The notes below the pieces were generated by a model. It saw only the letters and a program-made list of their open reading frames with translations. It was not told the origin of the DNA and searched no databases. Both the position numbers and the translations under genes were made by a program. From contig NZ_CP007453.1 in the NCBI RefSeq assembly GCF_000597865.1, positions 186,001-250,000 of the forward strand: a DNA stretch of 64,000 nucleotides, read 5' to 3'. Shown piece after piece: positions 45,268 through 53,832 of the stretch (positions are counted from its first letter, which is position 1; every line of letters starts with the position of its first letter). This DNA is from Peptoclostridium acidaminophilum DSM 3953 (GTDB lineage: Bacteria; Bacillota; Clostridia; Peptostreptococcales; Peptostreptococcaceae).

Positions 45268-45740
45268 TGAAAAGCAGAACTCTTTTTATAGCTATTATTC
45301 TAATAACTTTTGGAGGTATCCTTGCTGCAGACGAACTGGGATTTTGGAAAACTCAATCTTCGAAAGTACCTACGGTCATAGAAGAAGGAGTTTCTGAGGG
45401 CTTGCCGAATCCGGAAGATATAAAGGGTTCCTATACCTTCCTGGATATTGAAAAAGCATTTGGAATAGAATCTGCTACATTGGCAAGGGCATTTAATTTT
45501 GAAACAGACAATCCAGATATTATAAAGGCTATGGATGTAAAAACAAAATATTCCTATTTGGGTGACGATGTTGAACTAGGAACGGGTTCAGTAAAAATGT
45601 TTGTATCCATTTATACAGGAGTATCCTATACTTCTATAGAGAATCTGCCAAGTACAGCAGTAACGGTTCTCAAGGAACATGGCAAATGGAACGATATTTT
45701 GGAAAAGGAACTTTCAAATTATATTATCGATGTGGATTAA
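45267..45740 (+). CDS. membrane-anchored protein partner of the NapH-like ferredoxin
   Basis: 157 aa: one N-terminal membrane anchor (TLFIAIILITFGGILAA) and an extracytoplasmic domain that starts PNPEDIKGSYTFLDIEKAFG. The GSYTF-D-AF pattern is one I associate with proteins or domains accompanying NapH-like ferredoxins; its function is not known to me. There is no CxxCH haem motif and no Cys in the outer domain, so it does not carry haem or an iron-sulfur cluster in the usual ways. Coupled to the preceding gene (TAATG overlap). Confidence 0.65.
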   Translation: MKSRTLFIAIILITFGGILAADELGFWKTQSSKVPTVIEEGVSEGLPNPEDIKGSYTFLDIEKAFGIESATLARAFNFETDNPDIIKAMDVKTKYSYLGDDVELGTGSVKMFVSIYTGVSYTSIENLPSTAVTVLKEHGKWNDILEKELSNYIIDVD

Positions 45741-45837
45741 GTTACTGATTAGCGTTAATGAATACCTCTGTTAATGATTCGGGTATCTGTTAATGGTTCA
45801 AGTAAATGTTTGCCCGATGATTTTTTTGAAAGAATAT

Positions 45838-45887
45838 AAAAAGGTGTTACATAGGTAACACCTTTTTCATTATTTTATCACTATAAT
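45838..45887 (+). promoter_or_regulatory. palindrome plus -10 element, shared with 61608
   Basis: AAAAAGGTGTTAC-N4-GTAACACCTTTTT, then 19 bases after the 8-bp core palindrome a TATAAT (45882-45887). The same palindrome core, spacing and -10 recur before the second cupin gene. It could act as terminator for the upstream operon, but the shared arrangement suggests an operator over the -35 of the ferredoxin/cupin promoter. Confidence 0.6.
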
Positions 45888-45966
45888 AAGAATATATAGA
45901 TAGGATATATAGAATGCACCGGGCTGATGGACTTATCCTTGAGATTCGATGCGACAGGAGGTGAAT

Positions 45967-46593
45967 ATGATGAAAAACATAGTCAATATAATTCGAATAT
46001 TGTTTTTCGGGCTGTTTCTGTTTCTGCTTGCAAATGGGAAAGTAAAACTATGGTTGGTATTGTTCGCTGCAAGCCTGATAGCTGCACTCGTATTCGGAAG
46101 AGTCTACTGTGGTTATATCTGTCCTATGAACACACTGATGATTCCGGCTGAGCGCTTATCGAAAGGTTTAAAGTTTCAAACGTCAAAAACGCCCAGTTGG
46201 CTGAAAAAAGGGTATATTCCCTGGATAGCCTTGGGATTAAGCATAGCGGTAATGATTCTGTCAAAAAGGTTGCTGCATTTGGACCTGCCTATTATGCTTT
46301 TCTGGCTTGTCATATCGGTGCTTGTCACTCTCAGATATAAGCCGGAAGTATTCCACAATCTGATATGTCCATTCGGAGCTCTCCAAAAAGTATTCAGCAG
46401 ATCCGCATGGTTGTCAGAAAGGGTCGACAAGGAAGCCTGTGTTGGATGCAAGCTTTGTGAGAAAGTCTGCCCTTCCAATGCGATAGTTGTTTCTCCAGAG
46501 TATAATAGGGCTGTCATCGATGTTTCATTGTGCCATCAATGCACAAATTGCCAGAATGTATGTCCCAAGAGCGCTATCCACTACGGCAAATAA
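45967..46593 (+). CDS. small NapH-like membrane 4Fe-4S ferredoxin
   Basis: 208 aa from ATG 45967 (AGGAGG six bases before). Three membrane segments with GYICPMNTLMIP and NLICPFGALQKV (CxxxCP-type loops, first one shortened to ICPMN), then two C-terminal 4Fe-4S sites: CVGCKLCEKVCPSNAI and CHQCTNCQNVCPKSAI. A shorter relative of the 44440 protein. It lies upstream of a small cupin gene on the same strand with a 113-base gap. Likely moves electrons across or along the membrane; partner unknown. Confidence 0.88.
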   Translation: MMKNIVNIIRILFFGLFLFLLANGKVKLWLVLFAASLIAALVFGRVYCGYICPMNTLMIPAERLSKGLKFQTSKTPSWLKKGYIPWIALGLSIAVMILSKRLLHLDLPIMLFWLVISVLVTLRYKPEVFHNLICPFGALQKVFSRSAWLSERVDKEACVGCKLCEKVCPSNAIVVSPEYNRAVIDVSLCHQCTNCQNVCPKSAIHYGK

Positions 46594-46706
46594 TTATTTG
46601 CTTTGCTATAATTGGTGAATTTTTGGCATGGCGAAGTATGATGTGGCAATTCAAAGATGTTCATTTAAAAATCAATTATTTAAAAATATTTAGGAGGTAT
46701 TCTGTT

Positions 46707-47021
46707 ATGGTTGAACAGGTATTCAAACTGTCAAGGAATGATGAAATGGCTGTAGAAAGAGTAATATTCGATGAGAACGTGCATTATCTGCACATGGTAT
46801 TCAACAAGGACCAGGGACTTCCGGAGCATTTCTCCAACTCGAATGTGTATATGACAGTTCTTCGAGGTAAGCTCTCCATTGGACTTGACGAGCAGGAAAT
46901 CCATGAATATGAGGCAGGAACTCTGCTGAAAATTCCGTTTCAGACAAAAATGAATGTCAAAAACCTGCATGAGGAAACTTTGGAGCTGATAGTAGTAAAG
47001 GCGCCTGCCCCGAAAAATTAA
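46707..47021 (+). CDS. small single-domain cupin, paralogue 1
   Basis: 104 aa from ATG 46707 (AGGAGG before it). Cupin core: VHYLHMVFNKDQGLPEHFSN, VYMTVLRGKLSIGLDEQE, and EYEAGTLLKIPFQTKMNVKN; His residues are present but the usual full metal set is reduced. A near-identical gene is at 61748, with about five differences visible. Such small cupins bind small ligands or metals. It ends with a terminator of the same design as its paralogue's. Confidence 0.88.
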   Translation: MVEQVFKLSRNDEMAVERVIFDENVHYLHMVFNKDQGLPEHFSNSNVYMTVLRGKLSIGLDEQEIHEYEAGTLLKIPFQTKMNVKNLHEETLELIVVKAPAPKN

Positions 47022-47049
47022 TACGTAAAAGAGTTCCTGTAAAAATAAT

Positions 47050-47090
47050 AAGGCTTTCGATGTTATTTGCCAACGTCGAGAGCCTTTTGT
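47050..47090 (+). terminator. terminator after cupin paralogue 1
   Basis: AAGGCTTTCGATGTT pairs with AACGTCGAGAGCCTT, then TTTG. Closely similar to 62090-62129. Confidence 0.8.
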
Positions 47091-47303
47091 TTTATCCATT
47101 TGGAGAATGAAAATATTTTCCCTGCTTCTGCTGTATGAAGAAAATGTTTTCCTTTATATAATTTTTGAAAAAAATTACGAAAGTATTTGCGTTGAAAAGG
47201 TTTTCCTGGAGTGGTAAAGTTGAAATATCGAAAACACTAATTAATAATTGGGTTTCAAGGTACTATGCCTTGGGAAAAATTATCAAAGATAAGGGGTAAA
47301 TTG

Positions 47304-48482
47304 ATGATGAATATGTTTATGAAGAGAGCAAACGAGCTCAAGGAAGAGATTATTGCTATTAGAAGAGATCTTCATTCCATGCCGGAAATAATGAATGATC
47401 TTCCTAAGACTACAGCATATGTTAAGGCGAAGCTTCTGGAAATGGGCATCGAAGCACAGGAAATCATCAGTTCGGGACTTGTGGCTCTTTTAGGAGGTAA
47501 AAAGCCTGGAAAGACTATACTTATTCGTGCAGATATGGATGGCTTGAACATGACTGAGGACAGCGGACTCGAATTTGCTTCCACTACTCCATATGCTCAC
47601 ACCTGCGGACATGACCTCCATGCAGCCATGCTCCTTGGAGCAGCAAAAATGCTTAAAGAGCGCGAGGATGAGATAGAAGGTACAATCAAGCTTATGTTCC
47701 AGCCAGGGGAAGAGTACTTCATAGGCGCAAAGGCTATGATAGATGCAGGTGTGCTTGAAAATCCAAAGGTTGATGCTGCAATAGGAATGCACACCATGTT
47801 AAATGCTCCGGTTGGCACAATAGGATATCAGCATGGATATACTTTATCATCTGTTGATGGTTTTAAAATTACAATAAAGGGAAAAGGATGCCATGGTGCT
47901 ATGCCTGAGAAGGGCGTGGATCCAATTAATGTTGGAGTTCATGTTTACCTTGGTCTTCAGGAGCTTATTGCAAGGGAAGTTTCGGGATTTGAAACTGCAA
48001 TAATAACTCTTGGACAGTTTTCAGCAGGTGCGGCTCCTAATATTATTCCGGATACTTGCGTTCTTCAGGGAACAATGAGAACATACAGCAAAGAAGTTCG
48101 CGAATACCTGTTTAATAGAATGCAGGAAATAATTGACCTTACTTGCAAGAAATACAGAGCAAGCTTTGAGTATGAGGTGTTGTCAAACGTTCCATCACTT
48201 TATACAGATCCTGAGTTACTTGATGAAATGCTTGGTTATGTTAAGGAGATGGATGCAGACTTTACTCTACTGAAGGATCAAAGAGCTACTCCAACAGACG
48301 ATATTGCATTCATATCAGAACTAGTTCCTACGGCTCACTTCCAATTCAATTGTAAGATGCAGGACGAAAGAGGGGCATTCCCTCATCACCATCCAAAGGT
48401 AGTATTTGATGAAGACGTACTCCCAATAGGCGCTGCAGTTAACGCTCAGTGTGCTTTCAATTGGTTAAAAAATAATAAGTAA
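47304..48482 (+). CDS. M20 family amidohydrolase (N-acyl amino acid / hippurate hydrolase type)
   Basis: 392 aa from ATG 47304, seven bases after AAGGGG. Metal and catalytic residues of the family: RADMDGLNM, TCGHDLHAAMLLGAA, MFQPGEEYFIGAKAM (catalytic Glu pair) and AIGMHTM. A dimerisation domain follows (GKGCHGAMPEKGVDPI) and the closing His in GAFPHHHPKVVFDED. These enzymes remove acyl groups from amino acids in the cytosol. Single gene between two terminators. Confidence 0.92.
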   Translation: MMNMFMKRANELKEEIIAIRRDLHSMPEIMNDLPKTTAYVKAKLLEMGIEAQEIISSGLVALLGGKKPGKTILIRADMDGLNMTEDSGLEFASTTPYAHTCGHDLHAAMLLGAAKMLKEREDEIEGTIKLMFQPGEEYFIGAKAMIDAGVLENPKVDAAIGMHTMLNAPVGTIGYQHGYTLSSVDGFKITIKGKGCHGAMPEKGVDPINVGVHVYLGLQELIAREVSGFETAIITLGQFSAGAAPNIIPDTCVLQGTMRTYSKEVREYLFNRMQEIIDLTCKKYRASFEYEVLSNVPSLYTDPELLDEMLGYVKEMDADFTLLKDQRATPTDDIAFISELVPTAHFQFNCKMQDERGAFPHHHPKVVFDEDVLPIGAAVNAQCAFNWLKNNK

Positions 48483-48561
48483 TAAGCATTTAAATGCTAT
48501 AAGTCAATAATTGTAGCAAAGTGAATAATTAAATATTTAGGAAGCTTTAAAGAGAAGCTAT

Positions 48562-48597
48562 AAAAAAGCGTATCGTTATAACGATACGCTTTTTTTC
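48562..48597. terminator. bidirectional terminator between convergent genes
   Basis: AAAAAAGCGTATCGTT is followed directly by its complement AACGATACGCTTTTTT with a 2-base centre. It serves the amidohydrolase on + and the HD protein on -. Confidence 0.9.
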
Positions 48598-48603
48598 TAC
48601 TGT

Positions 48604-49191
48604 TTATATTAGTTCGGCATATACTTTATCCCAATCCTTGTATATACCGTAAGCAACTCCAACTAGCGATTTGCTTGTATTGGTTCTCAAATACGACTCG
48701 TCAAGCCTATACAGCGTGCCGAGTCTCACTCGGTCTAGACTGTCGCAGTCGCAGAAGTAATCATAAAGTCTGAGTGCTGATTCATCATCTGAAAATCCAC
48801 TTTTCGCTTTTTTGTCATCGATACAGTGCCCTTCTATTATGTATCTAACCAGGCGCAGTTCATAGCTATTCAAATCGTTAAGCAAACCGAGTTTTTTCGC
48901 TTTATTAAAGCTGTATATCCCGTGCACGGTACAGTGTCCGTCATGCTCCCGGCCAATGTCATGGTATGCGCTGCAAATTGCAAGAATATTCCTTTCGTAC
49001 TTAGGAAGGTTGTCGGCTTCAGACATAAGCATAGCCAGCAGCAAAACTCTCTTAGCATGCAGCGTACCATGTACTCCGCCTGGTTTTCTAAAATACTCAG
49101 GCTTTATAAGTTTGTCAGCCTCGCGATACAAGTCATATCCCATGCTTTTTCTGAATTTTTTTATGTGGTCTAGGTGTGAATTATCGTACAC
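48604..49191 (-). CDS. HD-domain phosphohydrolase
   Basis: About 195 aa. HD-fold metal site: GVHGTLHAKRVLLLAML (first His), AICSAYHDIGREHDG (the HD pair) and a later DCDSLDRVRLG (closing Asp). The fold hydrolyses nucleotides or phosphodiesters; substrate unknown. GTG 49191 is chosen because GGAAAGG lies nine bases upstream; ATG 49200 abuts that site. Longer frames to 49230 lack a site. Stands alone, convergent with the amidohydrolase. Confidence 0.8.
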   Translation of the reverse strand: MYDNSHLDHIKKFRKSMGYDLYREADKLIKPEYFRKPGGVHGTLHAKRVLLLAMLMSEADNLPKYERNILAICSAYHDIGREHDGHCTVHGIYSFNKAKKLGLLNDLNSYELRLVRYIIEGHCIDDKKAKSGFSDDESALRLYDYFCDCDSLDRVRLGTLYRLDESYLRTNTSKSLVGVAYGIYKDWDKVYAELI

Positions 49192-49395
49192 AAAAATCAT
49201 CCTTTCCAAAATTCTTGAAACACAATGCAATTGTAGTGTTGTCTGCTCGGAATATCAAATCCAACTTGAGTATAGCATGTTTTTATTGTGAGCAAAAGAT
49301 GGCTTGAAGTTGGTGATGACATAAAGTATCCTGTGATTGGACAACCTATGGCTAGTTCTACTCGAGTCTAATAGCGTACCTGACTTTCAAGATAC

Positions 49396-49420
49396 TGTCC
49401 AATTAAGTGTTGACAATCCA
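49396..49420. repeat. 25-bp match to the terminus of the 1216-bp IS
   Basis: These 25 bases, ending GTTGACAATCCA, are the exact reverse complement of the left terminus region of the element at 29027. Similarity stops upstream of 49396. It abuts the modB-like start codon and appears to be an IS end left behind. Confidence 0.7.
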
Positions 49421-49423
49421 CTT

Positions 49424-50197
49424 ATGAATAAAGAATTAATAAAAATTGTTTTTCTTCCATTGTTTATAATATTAATACTTTTTCCCGTTCTGGCACTGGT
49501 TTTTAACTTAACGGCTGAAGGGATTTCAGCTACCATGGCAGACCCTTTTTTCTGGAACTGTGTTAAAAACACGCTAATAGCAGCGTTTTTAGCTTCTGTT
49601 CTGGCTATGGCTGTAGCGGTAGGTTTTGCCTATTATCATTTGTTTCATCGTGATTCTATAGTATATAAAGTTGCAAGTTTATTCAATGACTTACCTATTG
49701 CACTTCCTCACACTGTAGCAGGATTGGCCTTGCTTTTAGCTTTTGGAAGAAAAACCTGTGGGTTTTTAGGAGAAACTGGTGCGGCCTTCACACTGTTTGC
49801 TGTCATTTTGGCTATGTTTTTTGTCTCCTACTCTTTAGCAGCACGTACGCTCGTTTCAGGTGTTGATCAAATGGAGCCGGAAGTAATTGATGTAGCTAGA
49901 ACGCTGGGGGATAATCCAAGCCGGGTTTATTTTCGAGTGGTTCTTCCGCTGATGGGTGAAGCTTTGTTTTCTGGTTTTGTACTGGGTTTTTCGCGATCTC
50001 TGAGCGAATTTGCAGCGGTTATTATGTTTGGCGGTAATATGCCAGGAAGAACGCAGGTTCTAGCCTCCTATGTCTTCACCAAAGTGGAGGTTGGTGATCT
50101 GGATATGGCTGTAACGGCTGCAGTATTCTGTGTTGTCCTTTCCTTATCAATTGTTTCGATATTAAGTATTAGGGGGCGTCGCTATGCTGCAAGCTAA
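49424..50197 (+). CDS. ABC transporter permease, molybdate/tungstate type
   Basis: 257 aa from ATG 49424; the frame upstream runs into IS-derived sequence and no ribosome site is visible. Five to six membrane segments; the conserved cytoplasmic loop is EPEVIDVARTLGDNPSRVYFRVVLPL (EAA-type loop that docks on the ATPase), and the region DLPIALPHTVAGLALLLAFG is the ModB/TupB/CysT-like signature. It overlaps the ATPase gene by 14 bases. No substrate-binding protein gene is nearby; it was probably lost when an IS inserted upstream. The exact oxyanion cannot be told from this. Confidence 0.87.
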   Translation: MNKELIKIVFLPLFIILILFPVLALVFNLTAEGISATMADPFFWNCVKNTLIAAFLASVLAMAVAVGFAYYHLFHRDSIVYKVASLFNDLPIALPHTVAGLALLLAFGRKTCGFLGETGAAFTLFAVILAMFFVSYSLAARTLVSGVDQMEPEVIDVARTLGDNPSRVYFRVVLPLMGEALFSGFVLGFSRSLSEFAAVIMFGGNMPGRTQVLASYVFTKVEVGDLDMAVTAAVFCVVLSLSIVSILSIRGRRYAAS

Positions 50198-50867
50198 AGA
50201 AATCAACAAGAAATTCAGACATCAAAATGTTCTGCAACAGGCTAGCCTGGAGATCAATTCAGAAATCAAAGCGCTTATAGGGATAAACGGTAGTGGCAAG
50301 TCCACATTCCTGAAAATAATAGCTGGGATCATAACTGCTGACAGCGGAAAAGTGTTCTTAAATGGATGCGATGTTACTTCCATGCCTCCCGAACGGCGAA
50401 ATGTTGGTTATGTCCCTCAACGGCCGGCTCTTTTTCAGCATATGACTGTTAAGGAAAATATTCTCTATGGAATGCACAATGGCAAGGGGTCAATTGAAAC
50501 TTATGAAAGAGTAATTGATTTGCTCGATTTGCAAGCTGTTTTGGATAAACATCCAATGGAGTTGAGCGGCGGCTATCAAACAAGGACATCGTTGGCCCGA
50601 GCCCTTGTTCCTCAACCGCAAATATTGCTCATGGACGAACCATTAACTGGTATAGATGTTGTTTTGAAAGAAAGAATTCTACCTAATTTTCGTAAAGCGC
50701 TTAAAGAATTACAGGTTCCGGTGCTCTATGTTACTCACGATCCCAAAGAAGCTGAATTGCTTGCTGATAATTATGCCATTATGCATAACGGACAGGTTCG
50801 TCAGGTAGATACCGCAGCTGAAGCGTTTGAACTAATTCATTTTAGCATTCTTAAGGAACAGGAATAA
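50184..50867 (+). CDS. ABC transporter ATP-binding protein, molybdate/tungstate type
   Basis: 227 aa. Walker A GINGSGKSTFLK, Q-loop GYVPQRPALFQ, signature LSGGYQTRTSLARAL, Walker B ILLMDEPLTG, and the H-loop in YVTHDPKEAE. It lacks the extra C-terminal MOP/TOBE domain found in many ModC proteins, as in TupC-type ATPases. It overlaps the permease gene and would power the same importer. The transporter is probably non-functional or dependent on a binding protein from elsewhere. Confidence 0.9.
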   Translation: MLQAKEINKKFRHQNVLQQASLEINSEIKALIGINGSGKSTFLKIIAGIITADSGKVFLNGCDVTSMPPERRNVGYVPQRPALFQHMTVKENILYGMHNGKGSIETYERVIDLLDLQAVLDKHPMELSGGYQTRTSLARALVPQPQILLMDEPLTGIDVVLKERILPNFRKALKELQVPVLYVTHDPKEAELLADNYAIMHNGQVRQVDTAAEAFELIHFSILKEQE

Positions 50868-50910
50868 AGATAAAAAGCTTATTTGAAATTACGTAAATCT
50901 AATAATGCAA

Positions 50911-50944
50911 CGAATTGATACCGCTGGAATTATTCTGGCGGTTA
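50911..50944. repeat. intergenic hairpin unit C, copy 3
   Basis: CGAATTGATACCGC then TGGAATTATTCTGGCGG, with CCGC pairing with GCGG. The same layout as 30904 and 35422, with paired changes in the stem (CCAC/GTGG to CCGC/GCGG), so base pairing is kept. Confidence 0.7.
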
Positions 50945-50981
50945 ATTTATTTTATGCAGAATCTGGAGGGGTCACTTTGTT

Positions 50982-51010
50982 TTGAACAAATGAAGTGGAA
51001 TTGGTATAAT
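50982..51010 (+). promoter_or_regulatory. vegetative promoter of the PEP-synthase-like gene
   Basis: TTGAAC (50982) and TATAAT (51005) with a 17-bp spacer. A start near 51017 would give a leader of about 200 bases. Confidence 0.72.
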
Positions 51011-51016
51011 AATATC

Positions 51017-51185
51017 CTTGTGTGCCAGGATGGTTGTCGTAGGGAATTAATGGTATGATTAAGGAATAAATAACCCTATAAGTAGATGCGACAAGGAAAA
51101 GTCATAAAGCGCATGGAAGCTTAGCGATAAATGATAATAAAGCTTGAGATGGGGTTACGCCGGCTTTATTTTCGAATTGTATTTC
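51017..51185 (+). ncRNA. structured 5' leader with terminator, candidate riboswitch or attenuator
   Basis: TTGTCG-TAGGG pairs with CCCTA and, after a bulge, CGACAA (about 51032-51095). Further on, AAGCTTA (from about 51117) can pair with TAAAGCTT, while AATAAAGC can instead pair with GCTTTATT before TTTT, giving two exclusive forms like an antiterminator and a terminator. I do not match it to a known riboswitch class. Confidence 0.5.
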
Positions 51186-51218
51186 AGATAAAAAATCATA
51201 TGGAGGAAGGAGCCGCAG

Positions 51219-53798
51219 ATGATTGTTGGGCTTGAAGATTCGGAGAAGAATACACTTGAGCGTGTCGGGAGCAAAGCACTAAACCTGTCTAAAATGAAAA
51301 GGGAAGGCTTTATGGTGCCGGATGGCTTTACAATATCATCAGAGGCTTATAAATCATATCTGGATAGAAACAATCTGAATTCTCAGATCAAGGCAATTCT
51401 GGATTCGGAGTCCACAGACAAATCAAAGTCAGAGCAGATCAAAGCATTATTTGATGTAGCTAAGCTGCCCGAAGAGATTAAAGAGAAAATAATGAGTGCG
51501 CTACGCAGCCTGGGCGTGCAGCAGGTTGCTGTTCGAAGCAGCTCCAACGCTGAAGACCTGCCGGATATGAGTTTTGCAGGGCAATACAGCAGCTACCTGA
51601 ATGTTACAAAAGATAATCTGCTCAAAAAAGTAATCGCATGTTGGCAGTCGCTTTGGAATGAGCGTGCCATGACTTACAGGAAGCAGTTTGGACTTGAAGA
51701 AGATTTAACGCACGCCGTAATTGTTCAGGAAATGGTTAATTCGGAGGTTGCCGGTGTTTTGTTCACAGCCAATCCGACAAATGGCATCCGAAGTCAGTAC
51801 ATAATAAATGTTTCTTATGGTCTGGGTGAGGCGGTTGTCTCGGGGGCTGTGAATCCAGATCAATACATTTACTCGATAGAGGAGCAAAATCTGATCAGTT
51901 CAACTATTGGAACCAAGGAGATATTATATGCATATGGCAATGCCGGAATAGAGGCGCACCCGGTTGATTCGAAACGTAATATGGAGTCATCTCTTTCGAT
52001 TGAGGACATACAGCGTCTCGTTGAAGTTGCTCAAGGGATCCATGCTTATTTTGGAAAACCACAGGATATAGAATTTGCTATAAACAAAGGTGGCGAAATT
52101 TTTGTGCTTCAGTCGCGGGATATCACAGCACTTTTTCCAATAGATCAATTTAAGCAGGATGGCAAGCTGAGGGCTTATATGGCAGCAAGTTCAGTTTTGC
52201 TAGGGATGAAGGAGGCGTTCACGCCTCTTGGTGCCGATATTTATGGGGGAATGTTTCCGACGGTTCTGGAGGTAATGACTGCAACAAAGAAAAAGATACC
52301 CGGAGATTTCGTGACATATACAGGAGCACGTATATTTCTGGATATTTCATATATGCTGTCAAACAGATTTGTTGGGAAAAGCTTCGGGAATGCGTTCTCG
52401 GGATCAGATCTGCCTCTAAAACGGACAATGGACCAACTTTTGGCTGACCACGGAAAGACGTTCAGGCATCAAGGCATTCGATTTAAAATTCCATTTGGTA
52501 TTTTCAGGTATGGCCTGTCTATGATAGGCAGTATGAAGGGTATAAAGAAACTGTCAGCAGAAGAAAAATATGAAGCTGTCAGAAGACTTGGCGAAGAATT
52601 TCATCGGGAGATTGTGATGCAATCGATGGAAAAGAAAATACTCCGTGAAATACTTGATTATTGCGATGAAATTATGATGAAAGCATTCATATTGTCGCAA
52701 AAGCAGGCTCTTTACTGTGTTGAGGCGAAGAATTATGCTAAAATTGAGAGGAAGGTAAAAGCCTTGTTTGGCAATCGATTTAACCTTGATATTTTGACAT
52801 ATGCTTTGCCTGATTGTGTGACAATGGAGCTGAACTTAGAACTCAATAGGCTGGCAAAGCACTTTACGGAAAAGGATATGCCGGTGGATGTTAATGATGA
52901 ACGTATGAAAACGATGCTACGAAAATTTGGACACAGAGGAAACTTAGAGCTCGATTTGGGAACAGAAAGATGGCGTGAGAACCCTAAATTTTTGATAGAT
53001 CGAGTCAAGCAGTATATGAAGGATAGGGCGTATGAAAAAAACATTTCTGAAATCACATCGAAGGCAAAGGAAGCTGATGAGCTCATCGAGGAAATATATG
53101 AAGCTGCGAAAGCCAAAAGAGGGAAACGTTACGCTGTCAGACTAAAGAAAATGATGCAGACCTATAGAACGGCAGCAGGGATGAGAGAATATCCGAAGTT
53201 TAATATCGTTCAGGGTCTTGACGTGGCCCGTCAAATGCTTCTTGAGGTTGGTGTACACATGAAGAATGAAGGCGTTTTGGAGAATGAAAATGATATTTTC
53301 TACTTGCACAGGGATGAGATTCTAAATGCGTGTGAAAGAAAAGCTCAGCTTGATGTAAAAGCCCTTATCAATTCAGCAAAGGACAACTATGAAAAGGAAA
53401 TGAAAAGAAACTGTATTCCAAGGTTTGTCCTCAATACCGGAGAAACCTATTATTCGGGAAAAGTGTTGTCAGATAAAGGTAATGTGCTTCAGGGGATTCC
53501 ACTTTCATCAGGAGTTTATGAAGGCAGGATTCGAATTGTGACAGATCCAAATGATTCCAATCTGCTGGAGGGAGAAGTTATGGTAGCAGAGAGCACTAAT
53601 CCAGCATGGACACCTCTTTTCATGACAGCGAAAGCCCTGATAATGGAGTATGGCGGGCCACTCAGCCATGGTGGGATTGTAGCGAGGGAATATGGGATTC
53701 CTGCAGTGGTGGGGATTTCCATGCAGAACAAATTGCTTAGAAATGGACAACTGGTTCGAGTTAATGGCAATACAGGTCATGTTGAAATTTTGGAATAG
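51219..53798 (+). CDS. PEP-synthase-like / rifampin phosphotransferase-like enzyme
   Basis: 859 aa. N-terminal PEP/pyruvate-type ATP-grasp domain (VGSKALNLSKMKREGFMVPD, VAVRSSSNAEDLPDMSFAGQ, VIVQEMVNSEVAGVLFTANP, PQDIEFAINK); a large middle domain (about 310-760) unlike the PEP synthase core; a C-terminal swivelling domain with the catalytic His in EYGGPLSHGGIVAREYGIPA. This three-part order and length match rifampin phosphotransferases (about 865 aa), but also a wider set of uncharacterised dikinase-like enzymes. It transfers a phosphate from ATP through His to a substrate not identified here. Followed closely by a MoaE-like gene and preceded by a structured leader. Confidence 0.82.
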   Translation: MIVGLEDSEKNTLERVGSKALNLSKMKREGFMVPDGFTISSEAYKSYLDRNNLNSQIKAILDSESTDKSKSEQIKALFDVAKLPEEIKEKIMSALRSLGVQQVAVRSSSNAEDLPDMSFAGQYSSYLNVTKDNLLKKVIACWQSLWNERAMTYRKQFGLEEDLTHAVIVQEMVNSEVAGVLFTANPTNGIRSQYIINVSYGLGEAVVSGAVNPDQYIYSIEEQNLISSTIGTKEILYAYGNAGIEAHPVDSKRNMESSLSIEDIQRLVEVAQGIHAYFGKPQDIEFAINKGGEIFVLQSRDITALFPIDQFKQDGKLRAYMAASSVLLGMKEAFTPLGADIYGGMFPTVLEVMTATKKKIPGDFVTYTGARIFLDISYMLSNRFVGKSFGNAFSGSDLPLKRTMDQLLADHGKTFRHQGIRFKIPFGIFRYGLSMIGSMKGIKKLSAEEKYEAVRRLGEEFHREIVMQSMEKKILREILDYCDEIMMKAFILSQKQALYCVEAKNYAKIERKVKALFGNRFNLDILTYALPDCVTMELNLELNRLAKHFTEKDMPVDVNDERMKTMLRKFGHRGNLELDLGTERWRENPKFLIDRVKQYMKDRAYEKNISEITSKAKEADELIEEIYEAAKAKRGKRYAVRLKKMMQTYRTAAGMREYPKFNIVQGLDVARQMLLEVGVHMKNEGVLENENDIFYLHRDEILNACERKAQLDVKALINSAKDNYEKEMKRNCIPRFVLNTGETYYSGKVLSDKGNVLQGIPLSSGVYEGRIRIVTDPNDSNLLEGEVMVAESTNPAWTPLFMTAKALIMEYGGPLSHGGIVAREYGIPAVVGISMQNKLLRNGQLVRVNGNTGHVEILE

Positions 53799-53832
53799 AG
53801 ATAAAAATATTCGACGGGGAGCGTGTTGATTT

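Noticed and set aside
45754-45795. Three GTTAATG direct repeats as an iteron or operator array
   Set aside because: Spacing is uneven (16 and 19 bases), no replication gene is near, and the motif is short and A/T-rich.
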